Shown in pieces: positions 16,398-25,234 of a stretch of 64,000 nucleotides of DNA; positions within the stretch are counted from its first letter, which is position 1; each line of letters starts with the position of its first letter. The position numbers and the translations under genes are program-made. The stretch is from Zoogloeaceae bacterium (GTDB lineage: Bacteria > Pseudomonadota > Gammaproteobacteria > Burkholderiales > Rhodocyclaceae): assembly GCA_024235595.1 (NCBI GenBank), contig JACKMC010000001.1:434001-498000 (forward strand), in the 5' to 3' direction. The notes beneath the pieces are model-generated. The model did no database searches. It saw only the letters and a program-made list of their open reading frames with translations, and was not told the origin of the DNA.

Positions 16398-16946
16398 ATG
16401 AGCCTGGTTCAGAAAATCCACCATGTGGCTTACCGCTGCAAGGACGCGCTGGAGACCGCGCGCTGGTACGAGAAGCACCTCGACATGAAGCTGGTGCTGT
16501 CGATCGCCGAGGACGCCGTGCCCTCGACCGGCGCACCCGATCCGTACATGCACATCTTCATGGACGCCGGCATGGGCAACGTGCTGGCCTTCTTCGAGCT
16601 GCCCACCTGCGAGCCGATGGGGCGCGACGAGAACACGCCGAACTGGACCCAGCACCTGGCGCTGGAGGTCGATTCGATGGAGACGCTGATGGCCGCCAAG
16701 GCCCGGCTCGAAGGCGCCGGCATCGAGGTGATCGGCCCCACCGACCATGCGCTGTTCAAGTCGATCTACTTCTTCGATCCCAACGGCCACCGCCTCGAAC
16801 TGGCTGCCAATACCGTGCGCCCGGGGATGCTCGAGGCGCTCGACGAGGTCAAGTGGGACATGCTCGAAGAGTGGGCGCAGACCAAGAAGGCGCCCAAGCA
16901 CGCCGCCTGGATGCATGACGGCCGATACATGGAGATGTTCAAGTGA
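16398..16946 (+). CDS. VOC-superfamily protein (glyoxalase/extradiol dioxygenase-like)
   Basis: The 182-residue protein has two beta-alpha-beta-beta-beta modules. Candidate metal ligands are a histidine in KIHHVAYR, a glutamate in AFFELP, a histidine in WTQHLALEV and a glutamate in GHRLELAAN. The H/E/H/E pattern fits glyoxalase I-like enzymes; H/H/E of these would also suit a one-domain extradiol dioxygenase. It is the first gene of the operon with fumarylacetoacetate hydrolase, to which it is coupled by a GTGA overlap. No other ring-cleavage enzyme is visible nearby, so it is the best candidate for that step or for a glutathione-linked step. AAAAGGA precedes the start. Confidence 0.8.
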   Translation: MSLVQKIHHVAYRCKDALETARWYEKHLDMKLVLSIAEDAVPSTGAPDPYMHIFMDAGMGNVLAFFELPTCEPMGRDENTPNWTQHLALEVDSMETLMAAKARLEGAGIEVIGPTDHALFKSIYFFDPNGHRLELAANTVRPGMLEALDEVKWDMLEEWAQTKKAPKHAAWMHDGRYMEMFK

Positions 16947-17956
16947 AGCTCGCAACCCTGAAAGCCGGCGGCCGCGACGGCACCCTGGTGGTCGTCAGTC
17001 GCGACCTCGCACGCTGCCGTGCGGTGCCGGCGATTGCCCGCACCCTGCAGGCGGCGCTCGACAACTGGGGCGAGGTGGAGCCGCAGTTGCGCCAGGTCTA
17101 TGAAGCGCTGAACAGCGGCGCGCTCGAGTCGGAGACCTTCGATGCCGCAGAGTGTCATTCGCCGCTGCCGCGCGCCTACCAATGGGCCGACGGTTCGGCC
17201 TACATCAACCACGTGGAGCTGGTGCGCAAGGCGCGCAACGCGGAGGTGCCCGCCTCCTTCTACACCGACCCGCTGATGTACCAGGGTGGCTCGGACAGCT
17301 TCGTCGGGCCGCGCGACACGGTGGTGGCCGACCCGGCCTGGGGCATCGACTTCGAGGCCGAGGTCGCCGTGGTGACCGGCGACGTGCCTATGGGCGCCAC
17401 ACCCGAACAGGCCGCGGCGGCGATCCGGCTGGTGATGCTGGTCAATGACGTGAGCCTGCGCAACCTGATCCCGGGCGAGCTGGCCAAGGGCTTCGGCTTC
17501 TTCCAGTCCAAGCCGGCCTCCGCCTTCAGCCCGGTGGCGGTGACGCCCGATGAGCTCGGCGATGCCTGGCGAGGCGCCAAGGTTCATCTGCCGCTGCTGG
17601 TGGAACTCAACGGCAAGCCCTTCGGCAAGCCCAACGCCGGTGTCGACATGACCTTCGACTTTGGCCAGCTGGTCGCCCACGTGGCGAGGACCCGTGAGCT
17701 CGAGGCGGGCTCGATCATCGGCTCGGGCACGGTCTCGAACAAGCAGGGCGGCCTGTGGGGCTCGAGCATCGACAACGGCGGAGTGGGCTATTGCTGCCTC
17801 GCCGAAGTGCGCATGTACGAGACCATCGAGCAAGGCAAGCCGGTGACGCCCTTCATGCAGCCTGGCGACCGGGTGCGCATCGAGATGAAAGACGCGGCTG
17901 GCAACAGCATTTTCGGTGTCATCGATAACACGGTTGCGTTGCCCAAGGGCGCCTAA
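16943..17956 (+). CDS. Fumarylacetoacetate hydrolase family protein
   Basis: The 337-residue protein ends with a catalytic FAH domain. Metal ligands are visible in WGIDFEAEVAVV (D-x-E-x-E) and LVNDVSLRN, and the core shows GSGTVSNKQGG. Such enzymes cut fumarylacetoacetate, fumarylpyruvate or related diketo acids into fumarate plus a keto acid. It starts with GTG overlapping the VOC stop. A maleylacetoacetate isomerase three genes downstream would supply its substrate, supporting a homogentisate- or gentisate-like route. Confidence 0.9.
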   Translation: MKLATLKAGGRDGTLVVVSRDLARCRAVPAIARTLQAALDNWGEVEPQLRQVYEALNSGALESETFDAAECHSPLPRAYQWADGSAYINHVELVRKARNAEVPASFYTDPLMYQGGSDSFVGPRDTVVADPAWGIDFEAEVAVVTGDVPMGATPEQAAAAIRLVMLVNDVSLRNLIPGELAKGFGFFQSKPASAFSPVAVTPDELGDAWRGAKVHLPLLVELNGKPFGKPNAGVDMTFDFGQLVAHVARTRELEAGSIIGSGTVSNKQGGLWGSSIDNGGVGYCCLAEVRMYETIEQGKPVTPFMQPGDRVRIEMKDAAGNSIFGVIDNTVALPKGA

Positions 17957-17994
17957 CCCAGCAGAAACCCAACACATAAAAAGGTGGACGAGAC

Positions 17995-19023
17995 ATGAAA
18001 AAGACCCTGATCACCGCAGCCGTCGCGCTGCTCGGCAGCACCGCCGCGATGGCCGACGAGCCGATCATCCTCAAGGTGGCACATTTCTGGCCGCCCACCG
18101 CGATGAGCCAGCAAAAGGTGCTGGAGCCATGGTGCGCCAAGATCGAGAAGGAGTCGGTCGGCCGCATGAAGTGCCAGATCTATCCCGCGATGCAGCTCGG
18201 TGGCACGCCGCCGCAACTGATCCAGCAAGCGCAGGACGGCGTGGCCGACATCGTGTGGACGCTGCCCGGCTACACCGCCGGCCGCTATCCGTCGATGGAG
18301 GTCTTCGAGCTGCCCTTCATGACCAACCGCGCCGAGCCCGCCAGCCGCGCCGCTTGGGAATACTACGAGCGGTTCGGCAAGGAAGACTTTGCCAAGGTCA
18401 AGCCGCTGGCCTTCCATGTGCACGACGAAGGCTATGTGCACAACAACAAGCACCCGATCACCAAGCTCGGCGATTTTCGCGGCCTCAAGATGCGCGCGCC
18501 GACCCGCCTGACCAACAAGATGATCGCTTCCTTCGGCGCGACCCCGGTGGCGATGCCGCTGCCGGCCGTGGCCGAGGCGGTCTCCAAAGGCGTGGTCGAT
18601 GGCTATGTGCTGCCCTGGGAGGTGATCCCTGCGGTGAAGCTGCACGAGATGACCCGGTTCCACTCGGAGACCGACAAGTCGCAGCCCTCCCTGTATACCG
18701 CGCTGTTCATCGTCGCGATGAACCCGGCCAAGTACGAAAGCCTGCCGGCGGACCTGAAGAAGGTCATCGACGCCAACTCGGGCGCCGACTTCTCGGCCTC
18801 GATCGGCAAGGTCTGGGATATCTCCGCCCCGCCCGCGCGCGAGAAGGCGGTCGAGCGTGGCAACCAGTTCGACACCATCCCGGCCGCCGAGCTGATCAAG
18901 TGGCGCAGGATCACCGACAAGCTGGCCGCGAGCTGGGTCAAGGAGATGGACGCCAAGGGCTACCAGGGCCAGGCCATGCTCGACACCGCCAAGGCGCTGA
19001 TCCAGAAAGCCAATACACAGTAG
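17995..19023 (+). CDS. dctP: TRAP transporter solute-binding protein DctP
   Basis: The 342-residue protein has a signal peptide (about residues 1-20, ending AAMADEPI) and a DctP-type binding domain, with VAHFWPPTAMSQQ at the start and the conserved arginine region RGLKMRAPT. It delivers an organic acid, here probably the aromatic acid degraded by the neighbours, to the membrane subunits. The gene follows FAH by 38 bases. Two strong stem-loops separate it from dctQ. Confidence 0.92.
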   Translation: MKKTLITAAVALLGSTAAMADEPIILKVAHFWPPTAMSQQKVLEPWCAKIEKESVGRMKCQIYPAMQLGGTPPQLIQQAQDGVADIVWTLPGYTAGRYPSMEVFELPFMTNRAEPASRAAWEYYERFGKEDFAKVKPLAFHVHDEGYVHNNKHPITKLGDFRGLKMRAPTRLTNKMIASFGATPVAMPLPAVAEAVSKGVVDGYVLPWEVIPAVKLHEMTRFHSETDKSQPSLYTALFIVAMNPAKYESLPADLKKVIDANSGADFSASIGKVWDISAPPAREKAVERGNQFDTIPAAELIKWRRITDKLAASWVKEMDAKGYQGQAMLDTAKALIQKANTQ

Positions 19024-19032
19024 GACGACAGC

Positions 19033-19090
19033 GCCGGGGCGGGCACGATGCGCCCCGGCCGCCGAATCGCCAGCGCGCCCGCGGGCGCGC
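19033..19090 (+). promoter_or_regulatory. Two intercistronic stem-loops between dctP and dctQ
   Basis: GCCGGGGCG (19033-19041) pairs with CGCCCCGGC (19051-19059), and GCGCGCCCGCGGGCGCGC (19073-19090) is a perfect palindrome. No T tract follows. Such structures can protect the 3' end of the binding-protein mRNA and lower expression of the membrane subunits, giving the excess of DctP usually seen. The role is inferred. Confidence 0.6.
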
Positions 19091-19111
19091 CCCTGATCGG
19101 GAGATTTCCCC

Positions 19112-19654
19112 ATGGCTGAAGCAATTCCCCGGTCCGGTGACGCACCGGACCCGCGTCCGCGCGACCCTGTCGGACGCTTCCTCTACGGCTGGTCGATGCT
19201 CTCCGCCATCGGCGGCAGCCTGACCCTGTTCGCGATCTGCGGCGTGTCGGTGTATAGCGTGGTCGGCCGCTGGCTGACCGACGAGCCGGTGCTCGGCGAT
19301 GTCGAGCTGGTGCAGATGGGCTGCGCCCTGGCGGTGGCGGCCTTCCTGCCCTGGGCGCAGATGAAGAACGCCCATGTGATCGTGGATTTCTTCACCCACA
19401 ACGCTTCGCCCGCTGTGCGCCGCGTGCTCGACCGTATCGCCGCGATCATCCTCATGGCGCTGTCCTTCGTGATCGCCTGGCGCAGCTTCGCCGGCGCCTG
19501 GGAGGCCTATGAGAACGGCGAGACCACGATGCTGCTCGGCTGGCCGCTGTGGTGGTCCTACACCACGCTCGGCCCGGGCTTCTTCCTGCTCGGCCTGACC
19601 GCCGCCTACACCGCCTGGAAGGGCACGCTGCACGGCGAAGGAGGCATGGAATGA
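19112..19654 (+). CDS. dctQ: TRAP transporter small membrane subunit DctQ
   Basis: The 180-residue protein has four hydrophobic segments (about residues 30-50, 70-85, 105-125 and 145-165), as expected for DctQ. Family features such as SVVGRWL, GDVELVQMG and WAQMKNAHVIVD are present. It couples the binding protein to DctM. Its stop overlaps the dctM start by four bases. Confidence 0.9.
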   Translation: MAEAIPRSGDAPDPRPRDPVGRFLYGWSMLSAIGGSLTLFAICGVSVYSVVGRWLTDEPVLGDVELVQMGCALAVAAFLPWAQMKNAHVIVDFFTHNASPAVRRVLDRIAAIILMALSFVIAWRSFAGAWEAYENGETTMLLGWPLWWSYTTLGPGFFLLGLTAAYTAWKGTLHGEGGME

Positions 19655-20977
19655 CGAGCGTCGAAATCGGATTCGCCATCGGTGCCTTCACCCTGGTCTT
19701 GCTGGCCCTCCGGGTGCACATCGGCATGGCGATGCTGCTCGGCGGCTCCATCGGCTACACCCTGGTGTCCGGCTGGGACCCGCTGATGAGCTACTTCAAG
19801 CACCTCGCCTACGGTCGCTTCTTCTCGGTACGACCTGTCGGTGGTGCCGCTGTTCTTGCTGATGGGCAACATCGCCTCCAAGGGCGGGCTGTCGCGCCGG
19901 CTGTTCGAGGCCACCAACGCCTTCCTCGGCCACTACCCGGGCGGGGTGGCGATGAGCGCCATCGGCGCCTGCGCCGGCTTCGGCGCGATCTGCGGCTCCT
20001 CGCTGGCCACCGCGGCGACGATGGGCCAGGTGGCATTGCCCGAGCTGCGCCGCTGCAACTACTCGCCTTCGCTGGCCACCGGTGCGCTGGCCGCCGGCGG
20101 CACGCTGGGCATCCTGATCCCGCCTTCGGTGGTGCTGGTGATCTACGCCATCCTCGCCGAGCAGAACGTCGCCGCGCTGTTCATGGCGGCGCTCGTTCCC
20201 GGCCTGATCGCGATGTTCGGCTACATGCTGGTGGTCAGCCTCGTTGCCCGCCTGGTGCCCGGCAGCGGACCGGCCTCGGCGCCCTTGCCGTGGCGGGCGC
20301 GCTTGCATGCGCTGGGCCGGGTGTGGCCGATCATGGCGGTGTTCATCACCGTCATTGGCGGCATCTACGGCGGCATCTTCACGCCCACCGAAGCCGCGGC
20401 CGTGGGCACCTTCGCTACCACCGCGCTGGCCGTGGCCTCGCGCGAGATGCGCTGGCGCGAATTCGTCGCGGCGGTGCTGGGAGCGGCCGAGGCCACCGCG
20501 ATGATCTTCCTGATCCTGATCGGCGCCGACGTGCTCAACGCGTTTCTGGCGCTGTCGCAGATGCCGGTGGCGATCGCCGACTGGGTGCTGGCCAGCGGCT
20601 ATCCGCCGATGGTGGTGCTGTTCGCCATGATCCTCGCCTACCTGGTGCTCGGCTGCGTGATGGACAGCCTGTCGATGATCCTGCTCACCATCCCGGTCTT
20701 CCTGCCGATTATCATGGGACTGGACTACTGGGGGCTGGGCTACAGTGACAAGGCGATCTGGTTCGGCATCCTCGCCCTGATGGTGGTCGAGATCGGCCTG
20801 ATCACGCCGCCGGTGGGCATGAACGTGTTCATCATCAACTCGCTGGCCAAGGACATCCCGATGAAGGAGACCTTTCGCGGCGTGCTGCCTTTCCTCGCCT
20901 CGGACATGCTGCGCATCGTGTTGCTCGCCTTCTTCCCCGGCATCGCGCTGTGGCTGGTGCATGTTCTCGGTGGCTGA
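19651..20977 (+). pseudogene. dctM: TRAP transporter large membrane subunit DctM, with a frameshift
   Basis: The N-terminal 59 or so codons from ATG 19651 (TSVEIGFAIGAFTLVLLALR and on, to HLAYGRFFS) and the rest of the protein (YDLSVVPLFLLMGNIASKG and on, to 20977) are in different frames. Removing one G from TCGGTAC at 19827-19828 restores a single 441-residue DctM with the expected GSSLATAATMG and LIPPSVVLVIYA motifs. It is either a real recent mutation disabling uptake or a one-base sequencing error. The rest of the gene shows no decay. Confidence 0.85.
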
Positions 20978-20998
20978 TTGCCCAGACTTGAGACCGAC

Positions 20999-21646
20999 AT
21001 GAAGCTCTATACCTACTTTCGTAGCTCGGCCGCCTACCGGGTGCGCATCGCCCTGAACCTCAAGGGCCTCGATTACCGCAGCGTCCCGGTGCACTTGGTG
21101 AAGGAGGGCGGGCAGCACCGCAAGCCCGACTACCTGGCGGTGAATCCCGCTGGCCTGGTGCCCTCGCTGGAGACCGACGATGGGGTGCTGCTGACGCAGT
21201 CGCTGGCGATCATCGAGTACCTGGACGAGACCCATCCGAGCCCTGCGCTGCTGCCTGGCGGCGCGGTGGATCGGGCACGCATCCGCGCACTCGCGCAGGC
21301 AGTGGCGTGCGACATCCATCCAGTGAACAACCTGCGGGTGCTCAAGTACCTGCAGGGCACGCTCGCGCTGAGCGACGAGCAGAAGGACGACTGGTATCGG
21401 CACTGGGTGGAGGAAGGGCTGGCGGCAGTCGAGGCGATGCTGCTGCAGGATCGGCAACGCGGCCGCTTCTGCCATGGCGATGCGCCTACCCTGGCCGACT
21501 GCTGCCTGATCCCGCAGGTCTATAACGCCCGCCGGTTCGAGTGCCGGCTCGAGCAGGTGCCGACGGTGATGGCGATCGTCGGCGCCTGCGAGGCTCTGCC
21601 GGCCTTCCAGGCCGCCGCGCCCGAGGCCCAGCCGGACGCGGGATGA
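20999..21646 (+). CDS. maiA: Maleylacetoacetate isomerase (zeta-class glutathione transferase)
   Basis: The 215-residue protein has an N-terminal thioredoxin-like domain starting MKLYTYFRSSAAYRVRIAL, where the SSAAYRVR loop replaces the SSCSWRVR of eukaryotic zeta GSTs, as usual in bacteria. The glutathione-binding VPSLETDDG and QSLAIIEYLDE motifs follow, then an all-helical C-terminus with DIHPVNNLRVLKYL. It isomerises maleylacetoacetate or maleylpyruvate using glutathione, feeding the FAH at 16943. It starts 21 bases after dctM and overlaps the MFS gene. Confidence 0.9.
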   Translation: MKLYTYFRSSAAYRVRIALNLKGLDYRSVPVHLVKEGGQHRKPDYLAVNPAGLVPSLETDDGVLLTQSLAIIEYLDETHPSPALLPGGAVDRARIRALAQAVACDIHPVNNLRVLKYLQGTLALSDEQKDDWYRHWVEEGLAAVEAMLLQDRQRGRFCHGDAPTLADCCLIPQVYNARRFECRLEQVPTVMAIVGACEALPAFQAAAPEAQPDAG

Positions 21647-22848
21647 GCCAGGACGTCGCTCGTCCAGGGGTCGCGCTGGCCGTACTCATCACCACCCTGG
21701 TGGCGCTCGGCCCGCTGTCCACCGACTTCTACCTGCCGAGCCTGCCGGCGCTGACCGAGGCGCTGGGCACCGATGTGGCCGGCGCGCAGATGACGCTGTC
21801 GGTGTTCCTGGTGGGTTTCGCAGTGGGACAGTTGTTCTATGGGCCGCTGTCGGACCGCTTCGGCCGCCGCCCGGCGCTGCTTGCCGGGCTCTTCATCTAC
21901 CTGCTGGGGTCGCTCGGGTGCACCTTCGCGGCCGACATCGAATGGCTGATCGCGGCACGCTTCGCGCAGGCACTCGGTGCCTGTGCGGGACCGGTGCTGG
22001 GGCGGGCCATCGTACGCGATCTCTACGGCCCGCACGATGCCGCGCGCATGCTCTCCTATGTCGGTGCGGCGATGGCGCTGGCGCCGCTGCTCGGGCCGCT
22101 GCTGGGGGGCTGGCTCAGCGTGTGGTTCGATTGGCGCGCCTGTTTCGTCTTTCTCTCCCTCTATTCGGCCGCGCTGTTGCTGGCGAGCGGCTGGATGCTG
22201 GGCGAGAGCAATCATCATCGCGACCGCGACGCCACCCGGCCGGGCCATATCGTCGCCAACTATCGCAGCCTGCTGGCCGATCGCCATTACCTCGGCGTGC
22301 TGCTCTGCAATGGCCTCGCCTATGCGGCGCTGTTCTCCTTCATCTCGGCCTCGTCCTTCGTCTTCATCGGGCTCTTCGGCTTTTCGCCACAGGCAATGGG
22401 GCTGGCCTTCGGCGCGATGGTGTCCGGCTACATCGTCGGCTCCACCGGTTCGGGTCGGCTCGGCGCACGCTTCGGGTCCGAGCGGCTGCTCGGCGCCGGG
22501 GCGCTCACCGGCACGGTGGCGGGTGCGGCGATGCTCGGGCTGGCGCTGGCTGGCGTCGAGCAACCGCTGGCGGTGATGATACCGATGTGGTTCGCAGCCT
22601 GCGCAATCGGCGTGGTGATGCCCAACGCGGTCGCCTTGGGGCTGGCCCCCTATCCGCGCATGGCGGGTGCGGCGGCCTCGCTGATGGGCTTCTCGCAGAT
22701 GGGCCTGGCGGCGCTGGCCGGCCTGTGGGTCGGGCACAGCTTCAGCGGCAGCGTGCTGCCGATGGCCGCGCTCATCGCCGGCGGCATGGCCGGCAGCCTG
22801 CTGGCCTGGCTCCTGTGGGTGCGCGGCAAGCGGGCTGCCGTGGCCTGA
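21643..22848 (+). CDS. Bcr/CflA-type MFS drug exporter
   Basis: The 401-residue protein has twelve predicted membrane segments and the Bcr/CflA signatures STDFYLPSLPAL near the start and YGPLSDRFGRRPALL between helices 2 and 3. The start ATG overlaps the isomerase stop (ATGA), so it belongs to the same transcript. Its role is probably export of toxic aromatic compounds or drugs by proton antiport. Confidence 0.88.
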   Translation: MSQDVARPGVALAVLITTLVALGPLSTDFYLPSLPALTEALGTDVAGAQMTLSVFLVGFAVGQLFYGPLSDRFGRRPALLAGLFIYLLGSLGCTFAADIEWLIAARFAQALGACAGPVLGRAIVRDLYGPHDAARMLSYVGAAMALAPLLGPLLGGWLSVWFDWRACFVFLSLYSAALLLASGWMLGESNHHRDRDATRPGHIVANYRSLLADRHYLGVLLCNGLAYAALFSFISASSFVFIGLFGFSPQAMGLAFGAMVSGYIVGSTGSGRLGARFGSERLLGAGALTGTVAGAAMLGLALAGVEQPLAVMIPMWFAACAIGVVMPNAVALGLAPYPRMAGAAASLMGFSQMGLAALAGLWVGHSFSGSVLPMAALIAGGMAGSLLAWLLWVRGKRAAVA

Positions 22849-22884
22849 ACCCGCGCGGGCTCGCGGCCTGCGGCGAAGGTGTGG

Positions 22885-23325
22885 TCAGGCGCCCAGTTCG
22901 TAGCGCAGCAGACCGCGCTTGCCGGCGCCGAGCAGCATGGCATGCTCTTCGGTACGGTTGCCGGCCTTGAGGTGCACCGTGTACTCGCCCGCCGGCAGCG
23001 GGCCGACCACGCACTTGCCGTGGGCCCGGGCGAGAATCACCCGCCGGCCGCTGGCGTCCTCGACCCGCACCTGGATGGCGTCGGAAGTCTCTTCGTCGGT
23101 GGTACGGGCGACCGGACGAAGCGTCAGGGGAAACAGTGCGGCCGCGGCCGCTTCTTCTTCAGCGCGCGCCCGGCTGCGGGAGTTGCGCTTGCTTTCTACG
23201 CCAGTCATCGATTGCTTTCCGGTCAGCGGAGCTGCATGGGCGGTGCCCGCGGCGGTGGGTACTGCGAGGGCAACTGCGGCGGTGCACAGCAATTGGCGCA
23301 TGGCCAGATCGGATTTCCTGCTCAT
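22885..23325 (-). CDS. Small secreted protein related to the product at 25235
   Basis: The 146-residue protein has a signal peptide (cleavage after about AGTAHA, residue 31), a basic and acidic linker, and a C-terminal beta-rich segment, HGKCVVGPLPAGEYTVHLKA. The same segment recurs in the product at 25235-25663. The pattern resembles carboxypeptidase-regulatory or bacterial-Ig-like folds. Both small genes flank the ABC transporter gene on the same strand, which suggests a common role. No function is known to me. Confidence 0.7.
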   Translation of the reverse strand: MSRKSDLAMRQLLCTAAVALAVPTAAGTAHAAPLTGKQSMTGVESKRNSRSRARAEEEAAAAALFPLTLRPVARTTDEETSDAIQVRVEDASGRRVILARAHGKCVVGPLPAGEYTVHLKAGNRTEEHAMLLGAGKRGLLRYELGA

Positions 23326-23344
23326 GTCGAACTCCGTGGTGCTA

Positions 23345-23361
23345 TGAACGTTGTGCGTTCA
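23345..23361 (-). promoter_or_regulatory. Perfect dyad upstream of the small secreted gene
   Basis: TGAACG (23345-23350) and CGTTCA (23356-23361) flank TTGTG, 20 bases upstream of the start codon. It lies in an AT-rich gap downstream of the ABC gene, where a minus-strand TTGCAC and AATTAC 17 bases apart could form a promoter. It may be an operator; no regulator is identified. Confidence 0.35.
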
Positions 23362-23487
23362 TTGTCGGCCTGTGGCCGAGGATTGAGAAGGGTAATTGGG
23401 GACTGATTATTGCGGTGCAAGAGGGTTCCCCGAATTTTCATGTTTCTTTTTGAAGAAATGGGTTTCAGCATGTAAATCGAACGCATC

Positions 23488-25233
23488 TCATGCCTCCAGG
23501 GCGAGCGCGCCTGCGCTTGCAGCCCGCCCGCTTTGCGCCGGGCCGGATGCTCCAAGCCACACCTGGCGCTGATGGTGGCGGGCCAGGCTGCTGCGGTGGG
23601 CGACGCTCACCACGGTGGTGTCAGGCAGCTCGCGTCGCAGCAGTTCGTAGAGCCGCGCCTCGATCGTTTCATCGAGTGCCGAGGTGGCTTCGTCGAGAAA
23701 GACCCAGCGCGGGCGACGCAGCAGGATGCGGGCGAAGGCCAGGCGCTGCTGTTCGCCGGGCGACAGCTCGCGGCCCCAGTCGCGGCGGACCTCGAGTTGC
23801 CCGGCGAGCTCGGCAAGATGGACGCTCTCCAGCGCTGCCTGCAAGCGGGCATCCGGTGTGTCGGTCGCTTCACCGAGCGCCTCGCGAAGGGTTCCGGCAG
23901 GCAGGTAGGGTTGCTGGGGCAGGAACAGGCTATCGGCTTCGGCAGGCACCTGCAGCGAACCGCTGCCGTGCGGCCAGAGTCCGGCGAGCGCACGCAGCAG
24001 GGTGCTCTTGCCGATCCCCGAGGGGCCACCGATGAGGGTGTGCTCGCCCGGCGACAGGCTCAGGCTGCCGAGCGTGCCCATGACGCTGCCGTCCGGCCGG
24101 CGGGTTTCGAGATCCTCGATCCTCACTTCGTCCGCCCCGGCGCGCCGCTGAATCCTGCTGCGCGCGGCCTGGGCGTGGGTGGCCGCGATGGCTGCCTCGA
24201 AACCGCTCAGGCGGTCGATGGTCGCGAACCATTCGGCGAGGCTGGCATAGGCGTCCACGAACCAGCTGGTGGCACCCTGCACCTGGTCGAAGGCCTGGGC
24301 CGTCTGCATCAGGCCGCCCAGTTCGATTCCCCCCGAGAAATAGCGCGGCGCGGCCGCCAGAAAGGGGAAGACGACCGCCAACTGGCCGTAGCCGGAGGAG
24401 AACCAGGTCAGGCGCTTGATGCGCAGCACCAACGCCAGCCAGTTGTCCAGCAGCAGACCGAAGGCGCCCTTGAGCCGCGCCTGTTCGTCCGCCTCGGAGC
24501 GCGACAGCGCGATCGCCTCGCCGTGCTCGCGCGCCCGCACCAGGCCAAAACGGAAATCCGCCTCGCGGCGCTGCTGTTCGGCGTTGAGCCGGGTGAGCGG
24601 ACGGCCGAGGCGGTGGATCAGCCACGAACCCGCTACCGAATAGAGCAGTGCCGCCCACAGCATGAAGCCGGGTATGCGGATTCCATCGCCGATCGGCAGC
24701 ACATAGTCGCCGGAAAGCGCCCACAGGATGCCGGCGAAGGACACCAGGGTGACCACCGCGTTGAGCAGGCCAAGGCTGAGTTCGAGCGTCGACGAGACGA
24801 ACAGGCGCACGTCTTCGGCAATGCGCTGGTCCGGGTTGTCGGGGCTGCCGCCGTCGGCGAAGCGCAGCCGGTACTGGGTGCCGCCTTCGAGCCACCTGCC
24901 GAGCAGCTTGTCGGTCATCCACTTGCGCCAGCGCATCTGCAGCAACTGGTTGAGATACAGCCGATACACCGCGGCGACGATGAAGGCCGCCGCCAGTCCC
25001 GAGAAGATCAGCAGTTGATGGCCGAAGGCAGCCGAATCGCGGGCCTGCAGGCTGTTGTAGAAGGCGCTGTTCCAGCTGTTGAACTGGACGTTCAGCCATA
25101 CCGCGCCAAGCGTCAGGCCGATCACCCCGAGCAGCAGCGCGAGCGCCGGGCGGCTCTCGCGCGAACGCCAGAAGGGCGCGGCGAGCTGCCAGGCCCGGAC
25201 CAGTCGGTTCGGTGTCGACGGCGCCCCGTGCAT
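23488..25233 (-). CDS. SbmA/BacA-like ABC transporter, fused permease and ATPase
   Basis: The 581-residue protein has an N-terminal SbmA/BacA-type membrane domain with NVQFNSWNSAFYNSLQARD, then a C-terminal ATPase. The ATPase shows GGPSGIGKSTLLRAL (Walker A), LSPGEQQRLAFAR (signature), WVFLDEATSALDE (Walker B) and SVAHRSSL (H-loop). The fusion resembles YddA/Rv1819c proteins, which move cobalamin, peptides or very-long-chain fatty acids. The ATG was chosen just before GAPSTPNRLVRAW. It starts one base after the stop of the small secreted protein gene, so both are likely co-transcribed. Confidence 0.88.
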   Translation of the reverse strand: MHGAPSTPNRLVRAWQLAAPFWRSRESRPALALLLGVIGLTLGAVWLNVQFNSWNSAFYNSLQARDSAAFGHQLLIFSGLAAAFIVAAVYRLYLNQLLQMRWRKWMTDKLLGRWLEGGTQYRLRFADGGSPDNPDQRIAEDVRLFVSSTLELSLGLLNAVVTLVSFAGILWALSGDYVLPIGDGIRIPGFMLWAALLYSVAGSWLIHRLGRPLTRLNAEQQRREADFRFGLVRAREHGEAIALSRSEADEQARLKGAFGLLLDNWLALVLRIKRLTWFSSGYGQLAVVFPFLAAAPRYFSGGIELGGLMQTAQAFDQVQGATSWFVDAYASLAEWFATIDRLSGFEAAIAATHAQAARSRIQRRAGADEVRIEDLETRRPDGSVMGTLGSLSLSPGEHTLIGGPSGIGKSTLLRALAGLWPHGSGSLQVPAEADSLFLPQQPYLPAGTLREALGEATDTPDARLQAALESVHLAELAGQLEVRRDWGRELSPGEQQRLAFARILLRRPRWVFLDEATSALDETIEARLYELLRRELPDTTVVSVAHRSSLARHHQRQVWLGASGPAQSGRAASAGALALEA

Positions 25234-25234
25234 G

